From Butyrivibrio sp. LB2008 (GTDB taxonomy: Bacteria > Bacillota > Clostridia > Lachnospirales > Lachnospiraceae): DNA of 64,000 nt. This document shows, in pieces, positions 1 through 9,722 of this stretch. Position numbers and translations under genes: made by a program. Below the pieces are notes generated by a model. The model worked only from the letters and a program-made list of their open reading frames with translations. It ran no database searches and was not told where the DNA came from. Location of the stretch: positions 186,001 through 250,000 of the forward strand of contig NZ_JHXZ01000012.1 of the NCBI RefSeq assembly GCF_000621565.1. Direction: 5' to 3'. Positions within the stretch are counted from its first letter, which is position 1; each line of letters opens with the position of its first letter.

Positions 1-957
1 TTCCTTTACTATTCGGCATTTTATCGTGATGAAGAAAAGAATATCTTTGAGTGTGCTCTTAGAGTTAAGAAGCTTCAGAATTATGTTGAGAAATACGGAA
101 CAAAGGTACTTTTTGTTATGGCTCCTTCAAAGTACAACAGACAGTATTCTGACTTTTCAATGGGTATGCCTGTAAACGATCCTACTGAGGATACTCTTGA
201 GATGATGATCTATCTCAACAGACTTGGAGTACCAAACATAAACCTTGGTGAATATATTCCAAATAAGGATATTCCCTATGACCAGGCATTTTTTAAGACT
301 GACCATCACTGGACTGTTCCGGCAGCTTTTTATTGTACAAAGGTAATGGTCGATGAGCTTAATAATCTGTATGGTGCAAATCTTGATCCTACAGGATTTT
401 ATCTTTCTGATGAAGCATATACTAAGCAGGAATATAAAGGCCAGATGCTTGGATCAATGGGAAGAAGTACAGGCATAGTTTATTCAGGTCTTGAAGATTT
501 TACAGCATATCTTCCTACTTTTGACGGTCATTATAAGAGAACTTACATAATGGACGATAAAGAGACTTTGGAAGGACCATATTCAGAGACACTTTTGAAT
601 ATGGAGGTTCTTAAGCCCGGTATCGACTATTACGTTGATTCACAGTATTCACTTTATGTGGATCAGGTTACAAACCTTGAAAATATTGAGAATCTTGATA
701 ATCCTAACGGACCAAGCGTATTGATGGTCAGAGATTCATATTTTGGACCTGTTATTCCGTTTATGGCACCTATGTGCAGTAAGATCGATGCTATATGGTC
801 TTTGGAAAAAATGGATGACATGAACGTAGGTGAATATATTAAACAGCAGTATGAGAACGGGGAAAAATACGATTACCTTATAGTTGAGTATTATCCTCAT
901 AACATTGAAGAAGATGCTTTCAAATTCTTCCGTGGAGATAATAATTATGAAGATTAA
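1..957 (+). CDS. DHHW-family protein (AlgX/AlgJ-like), 5' partial
   Basis: The frame is open from base 1, so the start lies outside the window; 318 residues are visible. The motif FFKTDHHWT at about visible residues 97-105 is the signature of the DHHW family, which is related to the SGNH-type AlgJ/AlgX proteins that help O-acetylate exported polysaccharides. A later RDSYFGP segment resembles the second catalytic block of this fold. The gene overlaps the downstream cellulose-synthase-like gene by 11 bases, so the two are translationally coupled. By analogy with clostridial cellulose loci that carry acetylation proteins, it probably modifies the polymer made by the neighbour; that role is inference. 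No membrane segment is visible in the part present, but the N-terminus is missing. Confidence 0.8.
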   Translation, partial: FLYYSAFYRDEEKNIFECALRVKKLQNYVEKYGTKVLFVMAPSKYNRQYSDFSMGMPVNDPTEDTLEMMIYLNRLGVPNINLGEYIPNKDIPYDQAFFKTDHHWTVPAAFYCTKVMVDELNNLYGANLDPTGFYLSDEAYTKQEYKGQMLGSMGRSTGIVYSGLEDFTAYLPTFDGHYKRTYIMDDKETLEGPYSETLLNMEVLKPGIDYYVDSQYSLYVDQVTNLENIENLDNPNGPSVLMVRDSYFGPVIPFMAPMCSKIDAIWSLEKMDDMNVGEYIKQQYENGEKYDYLIVEYYPHNIEEDAFKFFRGDNNYED

Positions 958-3253
958 AATTTGCTTTTGGATAAATACATTTTTTTCCGTGCTGTATCTG
1001 TTCTGGAGAATATTTTTCACAATCCCGTTCAGAGCCGGCGCATTGTCGGTAGTTTGCGGTATTATTCTCCTGATATTTGAAGCACTTGGAATGGTGGAAG
1101 CATTTGTTCACTTTACGAACATGCATACCGATCACAATTACAAGGTTCCCGATGTTCCTTTGGAAAGATTTCCTCACATTGATGTTTATATCTCAACATA
1201 CAGTGAGGAGCCGGAGCTCTTGTATAAGACTATAAACGGTTGTAAGAACATGGATTATCCCGATAAGAGTAAGGTCCATATCTATCTCTGTGATGATAAC
1301 AGAAGACCTGAGATGGAAGAGCTTGCGGGAAGAATGGGTGTAAACTACCTTAAGCGTGCCAATAATATCGGTGCTAAGGCAGGTAACCTTAACCATGCGC
1401 TTGCACATTCGACATCTCCTTACGTTGTTACTTTCGACGCGGATATGATCCCTCAGAAGAGGTTCTTGATGCAGCTTGTGCCGTATCTTGTTGACGCTGA
1501 GATGAAGAACGAAGGAAAGAGTGAGGAAGATAAGGTAAAGATCGGCTTTATCCAGTCTCCTCAGAACTTTTACAATCCTGACCTGTTCCAGTTTAATCTT
1601 TTCTCTGAGAACAGAATTCCGAACGAGCAGGATTATTTCTACAAGGATATTCAGGCTGCCAGAACTAAGAGTAACAGTGTTATTTATGGTGGCTCGAACA
1701 CTATTATTGCAAGGGAAGCTCTTGAGAGCATTGGAGGATTTTATACAGAGGCTATTACAGAGGACTTTGCTACAGGTATCCTGATTCAGAGAGCAGGTTT
1801 TGTCTGCCTTGGAACCAGCGATCCTTTGGCTTCGGGTCTTTCGCCTACAGATATTCCCAACCTCATCCAGCAGCGTATTCGTTGGGGACGAGGCGTTATA
1901 GCAACCGGAAGAAAGATGCACATATACACTGCGAAAGATCTTTCTCTTTCTCAAAAATTAAATTATTGGGCATCAATTTGGTATTGGTATTCACCGGTTA
2001 AAAGACTTGTATACATGATATCTCCTATCCTGTATGCGGTATTCGGATTTACTATATTTAAATGTACCCTTCCGCAGGTATTGGCATTCTGGCTTCCGAT
2101 GTACCTGACTTCAAACCTGGCTTTGAGCCAGCTCTCAGGAAATGTCCGCTCTAACAAGTGGACGGGCATATATGAGACAATTATGTTCCCTTATATGCTC
2201 CTTCCCATAACATTGGAGACTTTCGGAATTACACTTAAGAAGTTCAAGGTTACGGCAAAGAACCAGCTCAGCGGTAAGCAGCATTATGAGCTCTATATGG
2301 TTCCTTTCCTTCTTCTTATCGGACTTTCGGTTTTCGGAATATTTAGATGTGCTGCGGTTATATTCGACAGTTCATCTTTTGGACCCGGTGTAGTTTTGTT
2401 CTGGATGGTCATGAACCTTTACTATATGGTAATGGCGGTTCTTTTCATTGACGGACGTGTTGCTTACAGAAGAACAGAGAGAATTCCTCTTGAAGTTCCC
2501 TGCACATTTACTGTTGACGGTGATGAGATTCAGGGAATCACAGTTGATATTTCAGAGGAAGGACTTTCGGTTCAGTTTGATAAGCCATACTATATCAACG
2601 AGGAGGCTATGATACCTATCAGCCTTAACTGGGAGAACTGCAATACCGACGTTCTTGCAAAACTCGTATATGTAAAGAGAAACAAGAACAAGTGGCGTTA
2701 CGCAATGGAGATTATTGATTACAAGGAAAGCTATAACGACTGGCTTAATATTGTATTCAACAGAATTCCGCCGCTTCCTTCGGAGATTATCAAGAACAGT
2801 GGAAGTTACGACGATATTATGCTTAATACCAAGAAGAGACTTGATCCTCCTTCATTTCAGAAAAGAATCTATCCCAGAGTTCTTCTTAACTACGATGCAA
2901 CCATCGTGGGAGATGAGGAGAATAAGATACATATCAAGAACTTCAACTATGCTTGCGTAAACCTTTCAATTGCGAAGGGACCCAAGAAAATGAAGGTAAA
3001 GCTCTTTGACGATATTATCTTTGATCTTAGCTTCCAGTTTAAGAGCCGCGGAGAAAACTGCATTTATACAATCGATAACATGCAGGAGATAATAAAGGAT
3101 AAAGAGAAATACAAGAAATTCCTTGATTTCGTTGTTGAGAACAATGTGATCGCAAGAGGCGAGGCAAAGGTTGAACAGATCGAAAAAGACAGGAAGAAAA
3201 AAGAATATGAAAAGCAGAGGCTTGTTGTATTCGATGAAATGAATTACGTATAA
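947..3253 (+). CDS. bcsA: Cellulose synthase-like GT2 glycosyltransferase with PilZ domain (BcsA-like)
   Basis: A 768-residue membrane glycosyltransferase. Two N-terminal membrane segments precede a family-2 domain with the expected acidic and polymer-binding motifs: CDDN near 115, FDADM near 163, TEDFATG near 270 and QQRIRW near 308. More membrane helices follow, then a PilZ domain with both c-di-GMP contacts, RRTER (about 507) and DISEEG about 30 residues later. A further basic region (KRIYPRV, near 640) may be a second degenerate PilZ-like unit. Family knowledge: BcsA polymerises UDP-glucose at the inner membrane and is switched on by c-di-GMP through PilZ. I chose ATG 947 because GTGGAG sits about 9 bases upstream; a longer frame from 884 has no such site. 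The exact polymer (cellulose or a relative) cannot be proved from sequence. Confidence 0.88.
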   Translation: MKIKICFWINTFFSVLYLFWRIFFTIPFRAGALSVVCGIILLIFEALGMVEAFVHFTNMHTDHNYKVPDVPLERFPHIDVYISTYSEEPELLYKTINGCKNMDYPDKSKVHIYLCDDNRRPEMEELAGRMGVNYLKRANNIGAKAGNLNHALAHSTSPYVVTFDADMIPQKRFLMQLVPYLVDAEMKNEGKSEEDKVKIGFIQSPQNFYNPDLFQFNLFSENRIPNEQDYFYKDIQAARTKSNSVIYGGSNTIIAREALESIGGFYTEAITEDFATGILIQRAGFVCLGTSDPLASGLSPTDIPNLIQQRIRWGRGVIATGRKMHIYTAKDLSLSQKLNYWASIWYWYSPVKRLVYMISPILYAVFGFTIFKCTLPQVLAFWLPMYLTSNLALSQLSGNVRSNKWTGIYETIMFPYMLLPITLETFGITLKKFKVTAKNQLSGKQHYELYMVPFLLLIGLSVFGIFRCAAVIFDSSSFGPGVVLFWMVMNLYYMVMAVLFIDGRVAYRRTERIPLEVPCTFTVDGDEIQGITVDISEEGLSVQFDKPYYINEEAMIPISLNWENCNTDVLAKLVYVKRNKNKWRYAMEIIDYKESYNDWLNIVFNRIPPLPSEIIKNSGSYDDIMLNTKKRLDPPSFQKRIYPRVLLNYDATIVGDEENKIHIKNFNYACVNLSIAKGPKKMKVKLFDDIIFDLSFQFKSRGENCIYTIDNMQEIIKDKEKYKKFLDFVVENNVIARGEAKVEQIEKDRKKKEYEKQRLVVFDEMNYV

Positions 3254-3270
3254 AACGTACTCGGCAAAAA

Positions 3271-3305
3271 GGGCTGAAGGTCACTGAACCTTCAGCCCAT
3301 ATATT
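3271..3305. terminator. Bidirectional intrinsic terminator overlapping a stop codon
   Basis: GGGCTGAAGGT (3271-3281) pairs perfectly with ACCTTCAGCCC (3288-3298), with A-rich DNA on the left and ATATATTTTG on the right. It lies between convergent genes and can end transcription from both sides. The right arm encodes the last residues of the AP2-domain gene on the minus strand, whose TGA lies at 3281-3283. Confidence 0.85.
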
Positions 3306-4081
3306 TTGTCCGAAATCTTTGTTTTGTGATAAATATCGGCATATTGAGACGGAGTGAGATCTTCTACATAATTTATGGAGAAGTTCTTTTTTATGCCGTT
3401 TTTAATGAGAATATCGGCAGCTTTGTTATATGCGATCGCTGCTTCGGCTTCGCTGTTGTATTTGCCGATTACATAGTTGCTTTTTACATGGATGACAGCT
3501 TTGTATCTGATAAAACCTTTTTCTGCAAACTGCCTTACTCCGCGGTATCTGTTGAGGATGATTATATTCTCATATCTAAGATCGCTTGAATCGTCATTTG
3601 CAAAGCGATAATCGCGCCCTTTTACGGAGTAGCTGTTTATGCCATATCGCTGGAGTACCGATAATTGGCTTCCGTAGTCGGCGACAAACAGATGAGAGCC
3701 TCTTCGCATTATTTTGTGAGAGGAATAGTAGAAGAGATCGTCGATGTCGAATTTTAATTTTTCATCTTTTGAAAGATAATAAGTAAAATATTTTTTTTCC
3801 AAATAAATCGGATTCGAAATATATATCCCTTTATCACGGTAATTTATTAGTGAAATAAATTTTTCGAAGGGAAGAGTCATGCTTTGAGTGTACGATTCAA
3901 TATCTATAGATGAACGGGTTAACACTCTTTTTGCTTCGCGGTAAACCTTGGAAGCGTCCTTCCGGCTTGGGAAAGAGCCGAGTGCGATATGTTTTCCGAG
4001 GTATGTTATGGAAGCTCTGAAGGATGGCGTTCCGTCCTTTAATGTTGTCTCGTAAACTCCGATAGAATTATTTTTTTTCAC
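3281..4081 (-). CDS. Protein with two AP2-like DNA-binding domains
   Basis: A 266-residue protein if translation starts at GTG 4081, which has AGGTGG five bases upstream; GTG 4090 lacks a ribosome site. The N-terminus (GVYETT, FRASITYLGKHIALGSF, then an A-x6-A helix) and the C-terminus (YRGVRQF, RYKAVI, NYVIGKYNSEAEAAIAYNKA) each fit the AP2 three-strand-plus-helix fold. Between them, DLRYENIIILN before the second AP2 unit resembles the tail of an HNH nuclease module, but catalytic histidines are not evident. AP2 domains in bacteria are usually joined to HNH homing endonucleases; free AP2 proteins may be regulators derived from them. It is transcribed divergently from thrC. Its target and role are unknown. 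Confidence 0.75.
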   Translation of the reverse strand: MKKNNSIGVYETTLKDGTPSFRASITYLGKHIALGSFPSRKDASKVYREAKRVLTRSSIDIESYTQSMTLPFEKFISLINYRDKGIYISNPIYLEKKYFTYYLSKDEKLKFDIDDLFYYSSHKIMRRGSHLFVADYGSQLSVLQRYGINSYSVKGRDYRFANDDSSDLRYENIIILNRYRGVRQFAEKGFIRYKAVIHVKSNYVIGKYNSEAEAAIAYNKAADILIKNGIKKNFSINYVEDLTPSQYADIYHKTKISDKIYGLKVQ

Positions 4082-4188
4082 ACAATCCACCTGTTTGTAT
4101 GTTATAATTTTAACTTAAGGGCTCTATATAATTTGTCCTTAAATCATTTATTTATAAATATTGTATCAATAAAAGAGGAGTAAAAGCA

Positions 4189-5682
4189 ATGGCAAAGGAA
4201 GTTTTGTACAGTAGCACCAGAGGGGCGCAGGGCAATATTAAGGCTTCAGAAGCAATTCTCAGAGGACTTGCACCGGACGGAGGATTATATGTCCCCGATC
4301 ATATACCGCATCTTGAGAAAACATTAAGAGAGATTGCGCAGCTTGACTATCAGGGTACTGCATATGAGGTAATGAGACTTCTTCTTACCGACTATACAGA
4401 AGAAGAGCTTAAATATTGCATTTCACATGCATATGATTCTAAGTTCGATACAAAGGAGATAGCTCCGATTTCAGAAGCAGACGGTGCTTTTTATCTGGAA
4501 CTGTACCACGGCGCAACTATTGCTTTTAAAGATATGGCACTTTCAATTCTTCCATATCTCATGACAACTGCTGCAAAGAAGAATAATGCAAAGAATGAGA
4601 TCGTTATTCTTACAGCTACAAGCGGAGATACTGGAAAGGCTGCTCTTGCAGGATTTGCTGATGTTCCGGGCACAAGGATTATTGTCTTTTATCCTAAGCA
4701 CGGCGTTAGCCCTATTCAGGAACAGCAGATGGTAACACAGAAGGGTGACAATACATGTGTTATCGGTATCGAAGGAAACTTCGACGATGCTCAGACAGGA
4801 GTAAAGAAGCTCTTTACAGATGATAAGCTTGCAAAAGAGATGGATGAGAAGGGATTCCAGTTTTCATCTGCAAACTCGATCAATATCGGACGTTTGGTTC
4901 CTCAGATTGTTTATTATGTATATTCATATGCAAAGCTTTTGAAAGAGGGAAGAATCGCAGACGGTGATCCCATTAATGTTGTAGTTCCGACAGGTAACTT
5001 CGGAAATATCCTTGCAGCATATTATGCAAAAAATATGGGTGTGCCCATCGGAAAGCTTATCTGCGCATCAAACTCAAATAAGGTCCTTTTCGACTTCTTT
5101 AAGACGGGAGAATATGACAGAAATCGTGAATTTGTTCTTACAGCTTCACCTTCAATGGATATTCTCATTTCTTCAAATCTTGAGAGACTCATCTATCATA
5201 TCTCAGGCGATAATGCCGGAGTTGATGCAGAGTATATGAGTAAGCTCTCTAAGGACGGAAAATATGAGATAACAGATGATATGAAGAACAAGCTTGTTGA
5301 TTTCTATGGTGGATATGCATCAGAGCAGGATACATTCGATACCATCAAGAATATTTTTGAGAAGACAGGTTATCTTATGGATACGCATACTGCTGTTGCA
5401 AGCTCTGTTTACAACAAGTATACGGAGGAGACAGGTGATAAGACACCTACTGTTATTGCTTCAACGGCAAGCCCCTTCAAGTTTACAAGAAGCGTTATGA
5501 ATGCTCTTGGTAAAGGGGATGATTCTAAGGGAGATTTCGAACTTGCAGACGAGCTCTCAAAGGTATCCGGTGTCAAGATCCCTGAAGCGGTATCATCTAT
5601 CAGAACCGCTGAGATCAGACACAAGAAAGTTGTAGATAAGACTGAAATGGAAGGCGCCGTAAAAGAGTTCCTCGGTCTTTGA
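4189..5682 (+). CDS. thrC: Threonine synthase
   Basis: A 497-residue PLP enzyme that converts O-phosphohomoserine to threonine and phosphate. The PLP lysine lies in the segment YHGATIAFKDMAL near residue 112, and ATSGDTGKAAL is the phosphate-binding loop. The length and the N-terminal YSSTRG match the long form of the enzyme (E. coli and yeast type). ATG 4189 is preceded by AGAGGAG at good distance. It stands alone upstream of citrate synthase, separated by 36 bases, and may be co-transcribed with it. Divergent from the AP2-domain gene. Confidence 0.95.
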   Translation: MAKEVLYSSTRGAQGNIKASEAILRGLAPDGGLYVPDHIPHLEKTLREIAQLDYQGTAYEVMRLLLTDYTEEELKYCISHAYDSKFDTKEIAPISEADGAFYLELYHGATIAFKDMALSILPYLMTTAAKKNNAKNEIVILTATSGDTGKAALAGFADVPGTRIIVFYPKHGVSPIQEQQMVTQKGDNTCVIGIEGNFDDAQTGVKKLFTDDKLAKEMDEKGFQFSSANSINIGRLVPQIVYYVYSYAKLLKEGRIADGDPINVVVPTGNFGNILAAYYAKNMGVPIGKLICASNSNKVLFDFFKTGEYDRNREFVLTASPSMDILISSNLERLIYHISGDNAGVDAEYMSKLSKDGKYEITDDMKNKLVDFYGGYASEQDTFDTIKNIFEKTGYLMDTHTAVASSVYNKYTEETGDKTPTVIASTASPFKFTRSVMNALGKGDDSKGDFELADELSKVSGVKIPEAVSSIRTAEIRHKKVVDKTEMEGAVKEFLGL

Positions 5683-5718
5683 TAAAATACTAAAATAATT
5701 GCTTAAACGGAGGTGCGG

Positions 5719-7092
5719 ATGGAAAACGGAAAAAATATTTACTCTGAAAACACACCTGAGATTGTTGAGCTAGCCAGACTGTCAGAAGCTGCTGATCAGA
5801 TAGAGAATGAGCTTTTTGTCAAGTATGACGTAAAAAGAGGACTTCGAGATTTAAACGGAAAAGGCGTACTTACAGGTCTCACACGTATTTCGGAAATTGT
5901 TGCCAAAGAAGAAAAAGATGGGAAGAGTATTCCCAAGGACGGCGAGCTGTATTTTAGAGGTTATGATGTAAAGAAACTCATAAAGGCAGCATCGGATGAT
6001 AACAGATTTGCTTTTGAAGAATGCGCTTATCTGCTTCTTTTTGATAAGCTTCCCAATAAAAGCGAGTTAAACGATTTTAACAGGCTTCTCGGATTTTACA
6101 GAAGCCTTCCCACAAGCTTTGTAAGAGATATAATCATGAAGGCTCCGAGCAGGGATATGATGAATACCCTTGCCCGCAGTGTCCTTACTCTTTATTCTTA
6201 TGATGACCTTGCGGATGATACATCACTTCCTAATGTGCTCAGACAGAGCCTTCAGCTTATAAGCTTGTTCCCACTTTTGTCTATATACGGATATCAGGCT
6301 TATAATCATTATCACGAGGGAAAGACACTTTTTATTCATCCTCCTCTTGAAGAGCTGTCTACAGCAGAGACAATACTGTATCTGCTAAGACCTGACAGCA
6401 AATATACAGAGCTTGAGGCAAAACTTCTTGATATCTGTCTGGTGCTTCATATGGAACACGGCGGTGGTAACAATTCATCTTTTACAACACATGTCGTAAG
6501 CTCAAGTATGACTGATACATACTCGGTTATCGCAGCTGCAATCGGTTCTCTTAAGGGACCCAGACACGGTGGTGCCAATATCAAGGTTGTGCACATGTTT
6601 GATGATATTGAAGCAAATGTCAAAGATTGGAAAGACGAGGCGGAGGTTGAAGCATATTTAAGAAAGATACTTAACAAGGAGGCCTTTGATAAGGCGGGAC
6701 TTATTTACGGTATCGGACATGCCATCTATTCCAAGTCGGACCCGAGAGCATTGGTATTAAAGAGCTTTGTAGAGAAACTTGCTATAGAAAAAGGCCGCGA
6801 GGACGAACTCAAGTTGTATGAGCTCGTAGAGAAACTTGCACCGCAGATCATAAGCGGAGAACGCACTATGTACAAAGGTGTAAGTGCTAATGTTGACTTC
6901 TATTCAGGATTTGTATATCGTATGTTAGGACTTCCTGAGGAACTTTATCCGACAATATTTGCTATGGCAAGAATTGTCGGTTGGAGTGCTCATAGAATGG
7001 AAGAGCTTGCCAACAAAGGCAAAATTATTCGTCCTGCATATATGGCAATCGAGCCCAGAAAGGGCTATATGGATATGAAGGACAGAGATTAA
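5719..7092 (+). CDS. gltA: Citrate synthase
   Basis: A 457-residue citrate synthase, condensing acetyl-CoA with oxaloacetate. The catalytic residues are visible: His in HMEHGGGNNSSF, His in YGIGHAIYSKSDPRA and Asp in VDFYSGFVY. GPRHGGAN is the usual CoA-site loop. The start was set at ATG 5719, six bases after GGAGG; an in-frame GTG at 5713 overlaps that ribosome site and is unlikely to be used. It is a few residues longer at the N-terminus than the E. coli enzyme. In an anaerobe it probably feeds 2-oxoglutarate and glutamate synthesis rather than a full cycle. deoC follows after 14 bases. Confidence 0.95.
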   Translation: MENGKNIYSENTPEIVELARLSEAADQIENELFVKYDVKRGLRDLNGKGVLTGLTRISEIVAKEEKDGKSIPKDGELYFRGYDVKKLIKAASDDNRFAFEECAYLLLFDKLPNKSELNDFNRLLGFYRSLPTSFVRDIIMKAPSRDMMNTLARSVLTLYSYDDLADDTSLPNVLRQSLQLISLFPLLSIYGYQAYNHYHEGKTLFIHPPLEELSTAETILYLLRPDSKYTELEAKLLDICLVLHMEHGGGNNSSFTTHVVSSSMTDTYSVIAAAIGSLKGPRHGGANIKVVHMFDDIEANVKDWKDEAEVEAYLRKILNKEAFDKAGLIYGIGHAIYSKSDPRALVLKSFVEKLAIEKGREDELKLYELVEKLAPQIISGERTMYKGVSANVDFYSGFVYRMLGLPEELYPTIFAMARIVGWSAHRMEELANKGKIIRPAYMAIEPRKGYMDMKDRD

Positions 7093-7106
7093 GAAAGGGG
7101 TTCAAT

Positions 7107-7766
7107 ATGGACGAGAAAGAAATTATAAAACTTATTGACCACACTCAGCTTCAGGCAGATGCAACATGGGAAGACATTGTAAGTCTTTGCGACGAGGCAG
7201 TTAAGTACAAAACAGCGACGGTTTGCATACCGCCGACATACTTGAAGAGAACACATGATAAGTACGGCGATAACCTTAAGCTTTGTACTGTTATCGGATT
7301 CCCTCTCGGCTACAGCTGCACAGCGGCTAAGGTTGTAGAGGCACAGGAAGCCATTAAGGACGGAGCAGAGGAAATCGATACCGTTGTTAACGTTAGTGAT
7401 GTAAAGAATCACAGATATGACGAAGTAAAGAAGGAACTTGAAGAGATCAGAAAGGCATGCGGAGATAAGCTTCTTAAAGTTATCATCGAGACATGCTATC
7501 TTACAGAGGATGAGAAGAAAGAACTCTGCAAGATTGTTACTGAAGTAAAAGCTGACTATATCAAGACTTCAACAGGATTCGGAAGCGCCGGTGCGACTCT
7601 TGAAGACATTGAACTCTTTAAGAAGAATATCGGCCCTGATGTTAAGATCAAGGCAGCAGGCGGAATCCGCACAATCGAGGATGCTGTGGCATATGCAGAG
7701 GCAGGATGCAGCAGAATCGGTTCTTCAAAGGTTGTACCTCTTATTGTTAAGAAGTACGGACTTTAA
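7107..7766 (+). CDS. deoC: Deoxyribose-phosphate aldolase
   Basis: A 219-residue class I aldolase splitting 2-deoxyribose 5-phosphate into acetaldehyde and glyceraldehyde 3-phosphate. The Schiff-base lysine is in YIKTSTGFG, and KAAGGIRT holds the second active-site lysine. The length is typical. The gene starts 14 bases after citrate synthase with AAAGGGG before ATG, suggesting a shared transcript, although the two reactions belong to different pathways. Confidence 0.95.
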   Translation: MDEKEIIKLIDHTQLQADATWEDIVSLCDEAVKYKTATVCIPPTYLKRTHDKYGDNLKLCTVIGFPLGYSCTAAKVVEAQEAIKDGAEEIDTVVNVSDVKNHRYDEVKKELEEIRKACGDKLLKVIIETCYLTEDEKKELCKIVTEVKADYIKTSTGFGSAGATLEDIELFKKNIGPDVKIKAAGGIRTIEDAVAYAEAGCSRIGSSKVVPLIVKKYGL

Positions 7767-7789
7767 TAATTGTAAATGATTTTTATATA

Positions 7790-7833
7790 CTACTCACAGT
7801 CATTTGCGCTATGCGCTTACAGATTGTGAGTAG
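7790..7833 (+). repeat. Intergenic inverted repeat
   Basis: CTACTCACA (7790-7798) pairs with TGTGAGTAG (7825-7833); inside lies a small GCGC-TAT-GCGC hairpin. There is no U-run, so it is not a clear terminator. It separates deoC from the aminopeptidase gene. Confidence 0.6.
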
Positions 7834-7858
7834 TCGTGATTTATAGGAAGAAGCAGAT

Positions 7859-9682
7859 ATGGAAACAGAGAATAAAATAATAAAAAACAGATTAGAGCAG
7901 CTTAGAAAGAAGATGAAGGAAAACGGAATCGATTATTACATGATCCCGACATCCGACTTTCATAATTCTGAGTATGCGGCTGATTTTTTTAAGACAAGAG
8001 AGTATTTCTGCGGATTTGACGGATCTAACGGAACACTTGTAGTGAGCGACAAAGAGGCGGGACTCTGGACAGACGGCAGATACTTTATTCAGGCTGAGAA
8101 TCAGCTTGCAGGAACAGGCGTAATTCTTTATAAGATGGGTGAAGAGGGCGTTCCTTCCATCGATGAATATCTTGAAGATAAGATGAACTTAGGCGAAGTT
8201 CTCGGATTTGACGGAAGAGTGGTTTCTGCAGAGATTGGTGAGGAGCTTGAAAAAAGGCTCAAGAATAAAAAGGCAGAGTTTAAGATTGGAAAAGATCTTG
8301 CGGAAGAAGTATGGACAGGCAGACCGGCGCTTCCTTGCCATGATATGTATGTTTTGTCCGATGAACTCTGCGGTAAGTCTTTTAAGGAAAAGCTTAATGA
8401 TGTGAGAGCCAAGATGAAGAAGTACGGAACATCGATGCATCTTTTGTCCAAGCTTGATGATATTATGTGGCTTACAAATCTTCGCGGAAATGATGTTGAA
8501 TGCAATCCTGTGGCACTTTCTTATGCAATAATAACAGATGATATGTTCATTCTCTTTGTGCAGAAAGAAGAAGTTACGGATGAAGTTCGTGCATATTGCG
8601 AAAAAAATGACATTGTCCTGAAAGAATATGCAGAATATGCCGAGTATATGTCGGAGCTTGTATTTACGGGAAATGTTCTTTTTGACAAGAGAAATACAAA
8701 TTATCTCACGTTCAAGCTGTTGTCCGACAAGGCTAAGGCTGCCGGATTTGAGACTGTGGACAAAAAAGATCCCACAGAGCTTATGAAGGCTGTTAAGAAC
8801 GAGACTGAGCTTAAGAATATCCGTGAGGTATATCTGAAAGACAGTGCTAAACTTACTGAGTTTATTTACTGGGTAAAAGAAAATGTCGGTAAGATTCCTA
8901 TGACTGAGTACTCCGCTGCAATGAAACTCGACGGCATGAGAGCACAGATTCCGGGATTTATTGAATTGTCTTTCCCGACTATCAGTGCATACAATGCAAA
9001 TGCAGCAATGGCGCATTATGAGGCTACTGAAGATAATGCCGCTGAAGTTAAGCCACAGGGCATGCTACTTGTTGATTCCGGCGCAACATACATGGGCGGA
9101 ACAACCGATGTTACGAGGACTATCGTTGTCGGAGAGATCTCAGATGAGATTAAGAAGCACTATACAGCAACCGTGTCCGGAATGCTTGAACTTGCAGATG
9201 CTGTTTTTAAGGACGGATGCACGGGAAGAAACGTTGATATATATGCCAGAAGGGCATTGTGGGATATAGGAATTGACTATAACCACGGAACCGGACACGG
9301 CATAGGATATATGCTCAATGTTCACGAGGGACCTCAGGGAATCAGATGGAAATATGCAGAGGGTGCGAGCGAAGCTCTTCTTAAGCCAGGTATGATAGTT
9401 TCCGATGAACCCGGCGTATATATCGAGGGAAGCCACGGAATACGCATAGAGAATATTGTTGAGGTTGTGAGCCGCAATGAGAATGAGTATGGTAAATTCT
9501 ATGGATTTGATCATCTCACATATGTGCCCATTGACCTTGAGGCAATTGATAAGAAATACATGAAGCCTGATGCGGTCAAACTGCTCAATGAATATCACAA
9601 GGCAGTTTATGACAGGATCTCACCTCTTATTGAGGATGAAAATGTCAAAGCATGGCTCAAGGATGCAACAAGAGAAATATAA
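7859..9682 (+). CDS. Aminopeptidase P-type (M24B) Xaa-Pro aminopeptidase
   Basis: A 607-residue metallopeptidase that removes an N-terminal residue before proline. Two creatinase-type N-terminal lobes (about 1-310) lead into the pita-bread catalytic domain. Metal ligands are visible: Asp in LLVDSGATYMGG and in TTDVTRT, His in HGTGHGIGY, Glu in DEPGVYIEGSHGIRIEN and the following segment. The length of about 600 matches the eukaryote-like long APP form found in many Firmicutes. No signal peptide, so it acts in the cytoplasm on peptides. ATG 7859 follows AGGAAG. Confidence 0.93.
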   Translation: METENKIIKNRLEQLRKKMKENGIDYYMIPTSDFHNSEYAADFFKTREYFCGFDGSNGTLVVSDKEAGLWTDGRYFIQAENQLAGTGVILYKMGEEGVPSIDEYLEDKMNLGEVLGFDGRVVSAEIGEELEKRLKNKKAEFKIGKDLAEEVWTGRPALPCHDMYVLSDELCGKSFKEKLNDVRAKMKKYGTSMHLLSKLDDIMWLTNLRGNDVECNPVALSYAIITDDMFILFVQKEEVTDEVRAYCEKNDIVLKEYAEYAEYMSELVFTGNVLFDKRNTNYLTFKLLSDKAKAAGFETVDKKDPTELMKAVKNETELKNIREVYLKDSAKLTEFIYWVKENVGKIPMTEYSAAMKLDGMRAQIPGFIELSFPTISAYNANAAMAHYEATEDNAAEVKPQGMLLVDSGATYMGGTTDVTRTIVVGEISDEIKKHYTATVSGMLELADAVFKDGCTGRNVDIYARRALWDIGIDYNHGTGHGIGYMLNVHEGPQGIRWKYAEGASEALLKPGMIVSDEPGVYIEGSHGIRIENIVEVVSRNENEYGKFYGFDHLTYVPIDLEAIDKKYMKPDAVKLLNEYHKAVYDRISPLIEDENVKAWLKDATREI

Positions 9683-9722
9683 GTAATACTTATAAATCAG
9701 ACACAATCATCAGGAGGATAGT

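Noticed and set aside
884..946. Longer start of the cellulose synthase-like gene
   Set aside because: No ribosome site; overlaps the upstream gene by 74 bases, while ATG 947 has GTGGAG.
5713..5718. GTG start of citrate synthase
   Set aside because: Overlaps the GGAGG ribosome site that serves ATG 5719.
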